This document shows, piece after piece, positions 1-7,439 of a stretch of DNA of 57,610 nucleotides. Below the pieces are notes generated by a model, which saw nothing but the letters and a program-made list of their open reading frames with translations, was not told the DNA's origin and searched no databases. Each line of letters opens with the position of its first letter. Position 1 is the stretch's first letter. A program made the translations under genes and the position numbers. This DNA comes from Streptomyces misionensis (GTDB taxonomy: Bacteria > Actinomycetota > Actinomycetes > Streptomycetales > Streptomycetaceae). Where the stretch lies: positions 1 to 57,610 of the forward strand of contig NZ_VOGW01000087.1 of NCBI RefSeq assembly GCF_007896895.1, given 5' to 3'.

Positions 1-34
1 CCGAACCGCCGCACTGGGGGAGTTGGAAGCACCC

Positions 35-979
35 GTGACCACCTGGACCGACGACACAGCCGACCGACCCATCTCGCTGACCGCCCCCGGCGGCATCGAC
101 CGCGCCGCCCACCACCGGCTGGACGAGGCCTGGCTCGCGGCGGCGTGGAGCCACCCCACGACCCGCTGTTTCGTGGTCTCCGGCGGCCAGGTCCTCATCG
201 ACGAGACGCCCGACGGCCGGACCGAACTCGTCATGACCCCCTCCTTCGAGGCCCCGCTCACCGAGGCGCACCGCTACTTCCTCGGCATCGACGAGGAGGG
301 CGTGGCCTACTTCGCGCTCCAGAAGGACGCGCTGCCCGGCCGCATCGACCAGTCCGCGCGCCCGGCGGGCCTGCGCGAGGCGGGCCTGCTGCTGTCGGCG
401 CGCGACACCGCGCTCATGGTGCACGCGGTCGGCCTGGAGAACTGGCAGCGCACCCACCGCTTCTGCTCCCGCTGCGGCGAGCGCACGGTGATCGCCGCCG
501 CCGGTCACATCCGCCGCTGCCAGGCCTGCGGCGCGGAGCACTACCCGCGCACCGACCCGGCGGTGATCATGGCCGTCACCGACGCGGAGGACCGCATCCT
601 GCTCGGCCGCCAGGTGCACTGGCCCGAGGGCCGCTTCTCCACGCTGGCCGGCTTCGTGGAGCCCGGCGAGTCCATCGAGCAGGCGGTGCGCCGCGAGGTC
701 GCCGAGGAGGTCGGGGTCACCATCGGCGGCGTCGAGTACGTGGCGAGCCAGCCCTGGCCCTTCCCGTCCAGCCTGATGCTCGGCTTCATGGCCCGTGCCA
801 CCTCCACCGACATCCAGGTCGACGGCGACGAGATCTCCGAGGCCCGCTGGTTCTCCCGCCAGGAACTGCACGAGGCCTTCGAGTCCGGCCAGGTGCTGCC
901 GCCCTACGGCATCTCCATCGCGGCCCGCCTGATCGAGATGTGGTACGGCAAGCCCCTCCCGACCCGGGCCTCCTTCTGA
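35..979 (+). CDS. nudC: NAD(+) diphosphatase (NADH pyrophosphatase), Nudix family
   Basis: Hydrolyses NAD(H) to NMN(H) and AMP; family members can also remove NAD caps from RNA. The protein has a four-cysteine zinc ribbon in its middle (CSRCG, then CQACG), a complete Nudix box (GFVEPGESIEQAVRREVAEEVG) and, just after it, the SQPWPFPSS signature that marks NADH pyrophosphatases among Nudix enzymes. About 314 aa, normal for the family. I prefer the GTG at 35 (MTTWTDD). An in-frame TTG at 23 abuts the purine-rich GGGGGAG at 16-22 and is the alternative. The methyltransferase gene follows after 10 bp on the same strand. The nudC, mycoredoxin, uvrD2 and whiB7/wblC neighbourhood is also conserved in mycobacteria, which supports the call. 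Confidence 0.93.
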   Translation: MTTWTDDTADRPISLTAPGGIDRAAHHRLDEAWLAAAWSHPTTRCFVVSGGQVLIDETPDGRTELVMTPSFEAPLTEAHRYFLGIDEEGVAYFALQKDALPGRIDQSARPAGLREAGLLLSARDTALMVHAVGLENWQRTHRFCSRCGERTVIAAAGHIRRCQACGAEHYPRTDPAVIMAVTDAEDRILLGRQVHWPEGRFSTLAGFVEPGESIEQAVRREVAEEVGVTIGGVEYVASQPWPFPSSLMLGFMARATSTDIQVDGDEISEARWFSRQELHEAFESGQVLPPYGISIAARLIEMWYGKPLPTRASF

Positions 980-989
980 GGCACTCCCG

Positions 990-1616
990 GTGGCCCGGGA
1001 CCCGTACTGGAACCACAACGTCCATTACCACCGGGCCGTGCTGGCCGCCGTCCCCCGCGGCTGCCGCACGGCCCTGGACGTCGGCTGCGGCGACGGCCTC
1101 CTCACCCGCAAGCTCGCCGGCCGCGCGGCCGAGGTCACGGGTGTGGACCGCGCGCCGGAGATGATCCGGCAGGCCCGCGCCGCCCGCCCGCCCGGGAACG
1201 TCACCTACCTGGAGGCCGACTACCTCGACGGCACCCCGCTGGGCGCCCACGACTTCGTGAGCGCGGTCGCCGTCGTCCACCACGCCCGCTTCGAGCAGGC
1301 CATCGCCGGCCTGACCCGGCTGGTGGCGCCCGGCGGCCGGCTGGTGATCGTCGGCCTGGCCCGCAACCACACCCCGCTGGACCGGGTGATCAGCGGATGC
1401 GGCGTGCCCGCGAGCCGGCTGTACGCCTGTCTGCGCGGCGGCAAGCGCGGCCCGGCCGGCATGCCGGTGCGGGACGCCTCCCTGTCCTGGGGCGAGGTCC
1501 GCGCGGCCGCCCGCCGTCTGCTGCCGGGCTGCCGCTTCCGGCGCCGGCTGCTGTGGCGGTACGTGCTGGTGTGGGACAAACCGGTGTCGTACGACACACG
1601 AAACGGCGGCCCCTGA
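990..1616 (+). CDS. class I SAM-dependent methyltransferase
   Basis: Predicted to transfer a methyl group from S-adenosylmethionine to an unknown acceptor. The N-terminal half holds the Rossmann motif I LDVGCGDGLLTRKLA (about residues 30-44), the acidic end of strand 2 (VTGVDRAPEMI) and a post-I/motif II region (EADYLD, then DFVSAVAVVHHA). A basic C-terminal tail (RRLLPGCRFRRRLLWRY) may pack on substrate or nucleic acid. 208 aa, the usual size of the Methyltransf_11/25 group. The GTG start at 990 lies 10 bp after nudC, suggesting cotranscription. The substrate cannot be read from the sequence. Confidence 0.85.
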   Translation: MARDPYWNHNVHYHRAVLAAVPRGCRTALDVGCGDGLLTRKLAGRAAEVTGVDRAPEMIRQARAARPPGNVTYLEADYLDGTPLGAHDFVSAVAVVHHARFEQAIAGLTRLVAPGGRLVIVGLARNHTPLDRVISGCGVPASRLYACLRGGKRGPAGMPVRDASLSWGEVRAAARRLLPGCRFRRRLLWRYVLVWDKPVSYDTRNGGP

Positions 1617-1659
1617 GCCGCTTCGGACTCGGGAACCGCCGTTCGCGCAGCTCGGGCCG

Positions 1660-1902
1660 TTACGCGGCGAGCTTCTGCTTGACCTGGGCCAGCGACGGGT
1701 TCGTCATCGTGGTGCCGTCCGCGAAGAGCACGGTCGGGACCGTCTGGTTGCCGCCGTTCGCCTTCTCCACGAAGGCCGCGGACTCGGGGTCCTGCTCGAT
1801 GTTGATCTCGGTGTAGGCGATGCCCTCCCGGTCCATCTGGCTCTTCAGCCGCCGGCAGTAGCCGCACCAAGTCGTGCTGTACATCGTCACAGTGCCCTGC
1901 AT
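1660..1902 (-). CDS. mrx1: mycoredoxin (glutaredoxin-like thiol-disulfide oxidoreductase)
   Basis: 80-aa thioredoxin-fold protein with the active-site motif CGYC near the N terminus (TTWCGYCRRLKSQM), the cis-proline segment TVPTVLF and the glutaredoxin-like stretch DGTTMTNPS. In actinobacteria, mycoredoxins reduce mycothiol mixed disulfides using mycothiol and mycothiol disulfide reductase. CGYC with a short C terminus fits Mrx1 better than NrdH (usually CVQC or CMQC). It converges on the methyltransferase gene and is divergent from uvrD2, as in other actinobacteria. Gly-rich ends and no signal peptide indicate a cytosolic protein. Confidence 0.88.
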   Translation of the reverse strand: MQGTVTMYSTTWCGYCRRLKSQMDREGIAYTEINIEQDPESAAFVEKANGGNQTVPTVLFADGTTMTNPSLAQVKQKLAA

Positions 1903-2090
1903 CTCTCGCGCTCCTCAGGCAGGTCGGGAAAACGTCGTCCGTGAAGTGAACGCGGGCGACCGGGCCGCCATTCCCGCGGGGGGTATGCCGCCGGGACCGG
2001 CCGCCTCCGCTGTGACACTCACCGCACCGGTACGACCATCCGACCCCGCCTGTGGACAACCGGCGCGGCCGTCCCGGGCGACCTGGCAGC

Positions 2091-4313
2091 ATGGCTGGTG
2101 TGACAGCAGCAACGCACTCCCCTCTCTTCCCGCAGGTACCGGACGTCCCGGATTCCGCCGACGCGGTGCTCGAAGGGCTCGACCCCGAGCAGCGCGAGGT
2201 GGCCACCGCCCTGCGCGGCCCGGTGTGTGTGCTGGCCGGCGCGGGCACCGGCAAGACCCGGGCGATCACCCACCGCATCGCCTACGGGGTGCGCGCCGGA
2301 ATCCTCCAGCCCACCACCGTCCTCGCCGTCACCTTCACCAACCGGGCCGCCGGAGAGATGCGCGGCCGGCTGCGCCAGCTCGGCGCCCAGGGCGTCCAGG
2401 CCCGCACCTTCCACTCCGCGGCGCTGCGCCAGCTCCAGTACTTCTGGCCGAAAGCCATCGGCGGCGCCATGCCCCGGCTGGTCGACCGCAAGATCCAGCT
2501 CGTCGCCGACGCGGCCGTCGGCCTCGGCACCCGGCTCGACCGCGGCGAGCTGCGCGACGTCACCAGCGAGATCGAGTGGTGCAAGGTCACCCAGACCATC
2601 CCCGCCGACTACCCGTACGCGGCAGCGAAGGCCGGCCGCGAGTCGCCCCGCGACCCCACCGAGATCTCCCACCTCTACGCGGCCTACGAGGACCTCAAAC
2701 GCGACCGCGCGGTGATCGACTTCGAGGACGTGCTGCTGCTCACCGTCGCCATCCTCCAGGACCGGCACGACATCGCCGAACAGATCCGCGCCCAGTACCA
2801 GCACTTCGTGGTGGACGAGTACCAGGACGTCAGCCCCCTCCAGCAGCGGCTGCTGGACCTGTGGCTGGGCGAGCGCGACGACCTGTGCGTCGTCGGCGAC
2901 GCCAGCCAGACCATCTACTCGTTCACCGGAGCAACGCCCGACCACCTCCTCGACTTCCGCGTCCGCCATCCCGGTGCCACCGTCGTCAAGCTCGTGCGCG
3001 ACTACCGCTCCACCCCCCAGGTCGTCCGCCTGGCCAACGGCCTGCTCGCCCAGGCCCACGGCCGCGCCGCCGACCACCGGCTGGAACTCGTCTCCCAGCG
3101 CCCCTCCGGACCCGAACCCGTCTACACCGAGTACACCGACGAGCCGGCCGAGGCCGAGGGCGCGGCCCGCCGCATCCGCGAGCTGATCGACGCCGGTGTG
3201 CCGGCCGCCGAGATCGCCGTCCTGTTCCGCACCAACTCCCAGTCCGAGACCTACGAGCAGGCCCTCGCCGACGCCGGCGTCCCGTACCAGCTGCGCGGCG
3301 CCGAGCGCTTCTTCGACCGGCCCGAGGTGCGCAAGGCCGGCATCGCCCTGCGCGGCGCCGCCCGCTTCGGCGGCAACGACTCCCTGCTGGACGGCGCCGT
3401 GGACCTGCCCTCCCAGGTCCGCGCCGTGCTGTCCGGCGAGGGCGGCTGGACCCCCGTGCCCCCGGCCGGCTCCGGCGCCGTCAGGGAACGCTGGGAGTCC
3501 CTCGCCGCGCTGGTCAACCTCGCCCAGGACCTCGCCGTGGCCCGCCCCGGCGCCACCCTCGGCGACTTCGTGGCGGAACTGGACGAGCGGGCGAACGCCC
3601 AGCACGCCCCCACCGTCCAGGGCGTCACCCTCGCCTCCCTGCACGCCGCCAAGGGCCTGGAATGGGACGCCGTCTTCCTGGTGGGCGTCGCCGAGGGCAT
3701 GCTGCCCATCACCTACGCGAAGACGGACGAGCAGATCGAGGAGGAGCGCCGTCTGCTCTACGTCGGCGTCACCCGCGCGCGTGAACGCCTCCACCTCTCC
3801 TGGTCCCTCTCCCGCTCGCCCGGCGGCCGCGCCACCCGCAGGCCCAGCCGCTTCCTCGACGGGCTGCGCCCCGGCACCACCCCCACCGTGGGCCGCGCCG
3901 CCGCGGGAGGAGCCGCCGGCGGTGTCGAGCGCGGCGTCCTGCCCGGGGCCGCGGCCGCGGTGCCCCGGCGCACCCAGCGCACCCCGGCCCGCTGCCGGGT
4001 CTGCGGCCGCACCCTCACCGACGCCGGCGAGATGAAGCTGATGCGCTGCGAGGACTGCCCCTCCGACATGGACGAGGGGCTCTACGAGCGGCTGCGCGAG
4101 TGGCGGGCGGCGCAGGCCGCGCACAGCGGGCAGCCGGACTTCTGCGTCTTCACCGACCGCACCCTGATGGCCATCGCGGAGGCCCGGCCGGACAGCGCCG
4201 CCGAACTCTCCCGCATCCCCGGCGTCCTCAGTCGCAAGCTGCGCAGCTACGGAGCCGATGTGCTGGCCATCTGCGCAGGTCAAGAGCTTGGGGGCGAGGG
4301 CACGGGCGGCTGA
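2091..4313 (+). CDS. uvrD2: ATP-dependent DNA helicase UvrD2 (SF1, with tetracysteine and HRDC domains)
   Basis: A 3'-5' SF1A helicase for DNA repair and replication. The Q motif region EGLDPEQREV is followed by Walker A AGAGTGKTR (motif I), TFTNRAAGEM (Ia), DEYQD (motif II), the motif III-like stretch GDASQTIYSFTGA, motif IV (VKLVRDYRST), motif V (TLASLHAAKGLEWDAVFL) and motif VI (LLYVGVTRARERL). The C terminus has the tetracysteine element CRVCGRTLT...RCEDCPS and then an HRDC domain (FTDRTLMAIAEARP to the end); this tail distinguishes UvrD2 from UvrD1/PcrA. About 740 aa. I chose the ATG at 2091; a GTG at 2100 (VTAATHS) is equally plausible, as neither has a clear ribosome-binding site. A perfect actinobacterial DnaA-box word sits 32-40 bp upstream at 2051-2059. 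Confidence 0.94.
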   Translation: MAGVTAATHSPLFPQVPDVPDSADAVLEGLDPEQREVATALRGPVCVLAGAGTGKTRAITHRIAYGVRAGILQPTTVLAVTFTNRAAGEMRGRLRQLGAQGVQARTFHSAALRQLQYFWPKAIGGAMPRLVDRKIQLVADAAVGLGTRLDRGELRDVTSEIEWCKVTQTIPADYPYAAAKAGRESPRDPTEISHLYAAYEDLKRDRAVIDFEDVLLLTVAILQDRHDIAEQIRAQYQHFVVDEYQDVSPLQQRLLDLWLGERDDLCVVGDASQTIYSFTGATPDHLLDFRVRHPGATVVKLVRDYRSTPQVVRLANGLLAQAHGRAADHRLELVSQRPSGPEPVYTEYTDEPAEAEGAARRIRELIDAGVPAAEIAVLFRTNSQSETYEQALADAGVPYQLRGAERFFDRPEVRKAGIALRGAARFGGNDSLLDGAVDLPSQVRAVLSGEGGWTPVPPAGSGAVRERWESLAALVNLAQDLAVARPGATLGDFVAELDERANAQHAPTVQGVTLASLHAAKGLEWDAVFLVGVAEGMLPITYAKTDEQIEEERRLLYVGVTRARERLHLSWSLSRSPGGRATRRPSRFLDGLRPGTTPTVGRAAAGGAAGGVERGVLPGAAAAVPRRTQRTPARCRVCGRTLTDAGEMKLMRCEDCPSDMDEGLYERLREWRAAQAAHSGQPDFCVFTDRTLMAIAEARPDSAAELSRIPGVLSRKLRSYGADVLAICAGQELGGEGTGG

Positions 4314-4326
4314 TGCGAACTCGTCG

Positions 4327-4366
4327 AAAAAATAGTTTGCGCACGCGCCGCGAATCCCCATAGGTT
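4327..4366 (+). promoter_or_regulatory. wblC promoter with AT-rich activator element
   Basis: A -35-like TTGCGC (4337-4342) and a -10-like TAGGTT (4361-4366) are separated by 18 bp. Directly upstream of the -35 is a run of A/T (4327-4334), striking in this GC-rich DNA. WhiB7/WblC proteins are known to contact sigma region 4 and to bind an AT-rich patch next to the -35 through their AT-hook, so this has the layout of the autoregulated whiB7/wblC promoter. The inferred transcript start near 4373 would give a leader of about 600 nt before wblC. Confidence 0.65.
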
Positions 4367-4476
4367 CTAGGCACGGAAGCAGCGGCCTTCTCCAAGGCCC
4401 GGCCTCCGTGATGTACTTGCACATACGAAACGGACTGGTTCACCAGTCCCTGAGACGCCGAGAGGAGGCGAGTCCA

Positions 4477-4800
4477 GTGATCAGCATCAACTTCAGCACC
4501 ACCAGCACGGCCAAACTGACCGATCGCTCGACCGTCTCCCTGTGCATGCTCGGCGCCTCCCACCAGGGCACCGGTCTGTCCGGCATTCGTGCCGTCCGTC
4601 CGGCCTCCGTCCTGGCTCCCGCGGGCCTCCCTGCCCGCGATGAGCGCAATGAGCGACCGACCAAGGCACTGGAAGCGGTAGTGGCACAGGCAGACGCCTA
4701 TGCCTTTGCGGCGGCCGGTGCCGGATTCCGGAAGCAGACGACGCAGCACCACCAGATGTGGGCCTTCCGTGGGCCAAAACCCTGGAGCTATCCAGCCTGA
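4477..4800 (+). CDS. upstream ORF (leader ORF) of wblC
   Basis: A GTG at 4477 has a strong ribosome-binding site, AGAGGAGG (4461-4468), 8 bp upstream, and opens a 107-codon frame ending at a TGA 22 bp before the wblC attenuator hairpin. The product (ISINFSTTSTAKLTDRS at the N terminus) resembles no protein family I know. Translation-coupled attenuation through an upstream ORF has been reported for whiB7/wblC genes, where ribosome slowing by antibiotics lets transcription continue into the regulator. Position, signal strength and terminator distance fit that role, so the act of translation probably matters more than the peptide. The frame also extends upstream to a GTG/ATG at 4408/4411, but no ribosome-binding site is seen there. 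Confidence 0.6.
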   Translation: MISINFSTTSTAKLTDRSTVSLCMLGASHQGTGLSGIRAVRPASVLAPAGLPARDERNERPTKALEAVVAQADAYAFAAAGAGFRKQTTQHHQMWAFRGPKPWSYPA

Positions 4801-4822
4801 CCTGATCAGGCCGGCGCCTTCA

Positions 4823-4865
4823 GGGCCGCGGAACCCCATCCGGGATCCGCGGCCCTTCAGTTTTT
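4823..4865 (+). terminator. intrinsic terminator / attenuator in the wblC leader
   Basis: A perfect 10-bp GC-rich stem (4823-4832 pairing with 4846-4855) with a 13-nt loop is followed by TTCAGTTTTT. It lies between the leader ORF stop and the wblC start. A terminator inside a 5' leader implies premature termination as a control step. Confidence 0.8.
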
Positions 4866-4971
4866 CCCGAACGGGGAGGACACCGCGAAGGGGCCTCGGG
4901 ACAAGAAAAGAACCCGGTACCAGCCGCCACCCGGTCAACCGGCCGGAACGACCAGACGAGGAAGACCAACC

Positions 4972-5340
4972 GTGCAACTCGAAGCGCACGCCCCGTCCGT
5001 ACCGCCTTCGCAAACGATCCCCCCGCCCGGTCTCACGGAGGACCCCACCTTGATCCCGCTCACCACGCTCACCGCGCTCGACGACGCCATCGAGAACCTG
5101 GGCGTACCCGTCCCGTGCCGCTCCTACGACCCGGAGGTCTTCTTCGCCGAGTCGCCCGCGGACGTGGAGTACGCCAAGTCCCTGTGCCGCACCTGCCCGC
5201 TGATCGAGGCCTGCCTCGCCGGGGCCAAGGAGCGGCGCGAGCCCTGGGGCGTCTGGGGTGGCGAGCTGTTCGTGCAGGGTGTCGTCGTCGCCCGGAAGCG
5301 GCCGCGTGGCCGCCCGCGGAAGAACCCGGTCACGGCATGA
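4972..5340 (+). CDS. wblC: WhiB-like Fe-S transcriptional regulator WblC (WhiB7 orthologue)
   Basis: Transcriptional activator of intrinsic antibiotic resistance, acting with the housekeeping sigma factor. The four Wbl cysteines that ligate a [4Fe-4S] cluster are C49, C72, C75 (CRTC) and C81. The GVWGG turn follows at 93-97, and the C terminus carries the AT-hook RPRGRPRK (about 110-117) that sets WhiB7/WblC apart from other Wbl proteins. 122 aa. The GTG start at 4972 has ACGAGGAAG 7 bp upstream. It lies downstream of uvrD2, as in mycobacteria. Expression is probably controlled twice: by its own product at the AT-rich promoter and by leader attenuation. Its stop overlaps the start of the next ORF (ATGA). 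Confidence 0.95.
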   Translation: MQLEAHAPSVPPSQTIPPPGLTEDPTLIPLTTLTALDDAIENLGVPVPCRSYDPEVFFAESPADVEYAKSLCRTCPLIEACLAGAKERREPWGVWGGELFVQGVVVARKRPRGRPRKNPVTA

Positions 5341-5660
5341 ACACCGCAGGAACAATCGACCGTCCCCTCACGCACGACCCCAAGAAGCAGGCCCCGATGA
5401 AGCCGTCCACCAGCGAGCCCGCAGGCTCCGCGACCCCAGACTCCCGCACCACCGGCGCCACCGAAGCGCGCCAGAACAGGACCCGAGAGATGCAACTCAT
5501 GCAAGAAGCCTTGGCACGTGCGCATATGCACGACCGCCTGCATGACGCCCGCCGGGAACGCCAGGCCACGCGCCTGGCGGTCGCCCAGCGGATGCAGCGC
5601 CGCGCGGAGCGCGCCTCGCTGCGCGCCCGCCGGGCGCTCGCCATGGCGGTCATGCAGTAA
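5337..5660 (+). CDS. hypothetical basic protein translationally coupled to wblC
   Basis: 107 aa from an ATG that overlaps the wblC stop codon as ATGA, so translation is probably coupled. The N-terminal half is low-complexity and hydrophilic (rich in T, P, S). The C-terminal half (about 48-107) is a highly charged predicted helix rich in R, A, Q and M (MHDRLHDARRERQATRLAV, ending RRALAMAVMQ), perhaps a coiled coil or nucleic-acid-binding helix. I do not recognise a family. An in-frame ATG at 5398 (MKPSTSE) would give a shorter form. If real, it would be induced together with WblC. A 17-bp hairpin follows it. Confidence 0.6.
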   Translation: MNTAGTIDRPLTHDPKKQAPMKPSTSEPAGSATPDSRTTGATEARQNRTREMQLMQEALARAHMHDRLHDARRERQATRLAVAQRMQRRAERASLRARRALAMAVMQ

Positions 5661-5715
5661 GAGCCGCACCCGAACAGCGGTGGCCTCCCGGCGCGGACCG
5701 GGAGGCGAATGCTCC

Positions 5716-5755
5716 CCGCGGGGGCCGGTCCGGCCGAACGGACCGGCCCCCGCGG
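5716..5755 (+). terminator. strong inverted repeat after the wblC operon
   Basis: A perfect 17-bp GC-rich stem (5716-5732 with 5739-5755) with the 6-nt loop GCCGAA. There is no T-run, which is common for Streptomyces terminators. It is the likely end of the wblC transcript. Confidence 0.65.
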
Positions 5756-5800
5756 TGCGTTCTGCGCGCCGCCGGCCGCTCATGGAGTTATCGTCACCGG

Positions 5801-6013
5801 GTGACGAGTCTTCCCCCAGGAAGCGATCAGGGCGACTCCCCGGAGCACCCGGCACCCCTGCTGTGCGCCCGCTGCGGCATCCCCGCCCCCGGCCCCCACC
5901 CGGTCACCTGGACCTGCTCCGTGGAGAACGGCACCCCGGTCCACTTCTGCGACACCTGCTCCCGCGAGAACCTCCGCTCCATCGAGGGACGGCTGGACTC
6001 GGCGTGGTGGTGA
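5801..6013 (+). CDS. small cysteine-rich (zinc-ribbon-like) protein
   Basis: 70 aa from a GTG at 5801. Two cysteine pairs are visible: CARCG (about 22-26) and CDTCS (about 50-54), with another Cys in TWTCSVENG and a His at VHFC, consistent with a structural zinc site. No catalytic motif or known family is apparent. It converges on the ABC1-kinase gene. The function is unknown; similar short zinc-ribbon proteins are widespread in Streptomyces. Confidence 0.65.
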   Translation: MTSLPPGSDQGDSPEHPAPLLCARCGIPAPGPHPVTWTCSVENGTPVHFCDTCSRENLRSIEGRLDSAWW

Positions 6014-6031
6014 CGGCCGTCCCCCCAAGGT

Positions 6032-6050
6032 GCCCCGGCCGCTCCGGGGC
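6032..6050. terminator. short hairpin between convergent genes
   Basis: A 7-bp stem (GCCCCGG/CCGGGGC) with a 5-nt loop in the 46-bp gap between two convergent genes. It may serve as a terminator in both directions. Confidence 0.4.
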
Positions 6051-6059
6051 GGCCCCGGG

Positions 6060-7439
6060 TCAGGCCTCCGCCGGCTCCTCCTCGGCCGGGTCGTCCTCCG
6101 GCAGGTCGTCGAGGGCGAAGCCCGGGAGCCAGGATTCGAGCTCGTCGCGCAGGCGGACCGTGGCGCCCAGCTGACACAGGACGCCGATCGTGCTCAGGGT
6201 CACCCGGTGGATCAGAAGGTACGCCGGGGGCAGGTTGAGCTGCTTGCCCAGCTGGTAGGCGGGTGAGCGGGGGTCGGCGATACGGGCGGCCTGGCTGCGC
6301 ATCCAGGAGCGGGTGAAGGTGAACGCGTCGACACGGGCCGGCTCGATGATCGGCAGCAGGTAGTCGAGGACCGCGTCCGGGTCCAGCTCTATCGACTCCT
6401 TGACGAAGCCCTCCTCGCAGAGCAGCTCGTAGACCGTCTCGGCGTCGCCGTCCAGCGTCAGCCGCAGGGAGATCCCGATCGGGGCCGGCAGCCCCCCGGG
6501 GAGCCGGTCGACGGTGCCGAAGTCCAGAACCCCGAGGCGCCAGTCGTCCTCGCCGTCCGGGCCGCCGGGCAGCAGCCGGAAGTTGCCCGGATGCGGGTCC
6601 GCGTGCAGCAGCCCGGTGCGGGCGGGGCCCGAGAACAGGAAGCGGGCGAGCAGCTGGCCGGCCCGGTCCCGCTGCTCCGGGGTGCCGTCGGCGATGACCT
6701 CGGACAGCGGGACGCCGTCCATCCACTCCGTCACCAGCACCTGATCGCACTGGTGCACCACCGCCGGGACCACCACGTCCGGGTCGCCCGCGAACTCCTC
6801 CGCGTGGGCCGTCTGGGCCGCGGCCTCCAGCCCGTAGTCCAGCTCCTCGGAGACCCGGTCCCGCAACTCGGCGATCAGCGGCTTTATGTCCATGCCCGGG
6901 ATGAGCGGCCCCAGCAACCGGGCGAACCTGCCCAGTTGGCCGAGGTCGGACAGCAGGGCCTCGCCGGCGCCCGGGTACTGCACCTTGACCGCCACCTCAC
7001 GGCCGTCGTGCCACACCGCCCGGTGCACCTGGCCGATCGAGGCCGCGGCCGCCGGCTTGTCCTCGAACTCCTCGAACAGCTCGCGCCAGTCCGCGCCCAG
7101 CTGCTCCTCCAGCACCGCGTGCACGGTGCGGGTCGGCATCGGCGGTGCCGCCTCCTGGAGCTTGGTCAGGGCCGCCCGGTAGGGGCCCGCGACCTCCTCG
7201 GGCAGCGCGGACTCGAAGACGGACAGGGCCTGCCCGAACTTCATGGCCCCGCCCTTCAGCTCCCCGAGCACCTTGAAGAGCTGCTCCGCCGTGCGCTGTT
7301 GCAGCTCCCGGCCGACGATCTCCGCGGACTCGCCCACGATCCGCTTGCCCAGGCCCCAGGTCGCCCGGCCGGCGAAGCCGAGCGGGAGCGCGGCGAGCTT
7401 GGCGGTACGGGTGACCGCCTTGCGGGGAAGATCAGACAT
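6060..7439 (-). CDS. ABC1/UbiB/AarF-family atypical kinase-like protein
   Basis: A 459-aa ABC1 (ADCK/UbiB) family protein. The family signature KxGQ is present as KFGQ (67-70), the Ala-rich nucleotide loop as PAAAASIGQVHRA (about 129-141), the VAIK-type lysine as VAVKVQYP (149-156), the catalytic-loop motif HADPHPGN (278-285) and the Mg-binding LDFG (304-307). Members act as ATPases or kinases in quinone and lipid metabolism or of unknown role; this soluble form has no C-terminal membrane helix. The ATG at 7439 overlaps the last 8 bp of the upstream ThiF-like gene, so the two are translationally coupled. The substrate is unknown. Confidence 0.88.
   Translation of the reverse strand: MSDLPRKAVTRTAKLAALPLGFAGRATWGLGKRIVGESAEIVGRELQQRTAEQLFKVLGELKGGAMKFGQALSVFESALPEEVAGPYRAALTKLQEAAPPMPTRTVHAVLEEQLGADWRELFEEFEDKPAAAASIGQVHRAVWHDGREVAVKVQYPGAGEALLSDLGQLGRFARLLGPLIPGMDIKPLIAELRDRVSEELDYGLEAAAQTAHAEEFAGDPDVVVPAVVHQCDQVLVTEWMDGVPLSEVIADGTPEQRDRAGQLLARFLFSGPARTGLLHADPHPGNFRLLPGGPDGEDDWRLGVLDFGTVDRLPGGLPAPIGISLRLTLDGDAETVYELLCEEGFVKESIELDPDAVLDYLLPIIEPARVDAFTFTRSWMRSQAARIADPRSPAYQLGKQLNLPPAYLLIHRVTLSTIGVLCQLGATVRLRDELESWLPGFALDDLPEDDPAEEEPAEA

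Noticed and set aside
2019..4424. 801-codon open frame on the minus strand opposite uvrD2
   Set aside because: Its translation is low-complexity Gly/Ala/Val/Asp and mirrors the uvrD2 codons; such long antisense frames are normal in high-GC DNA.
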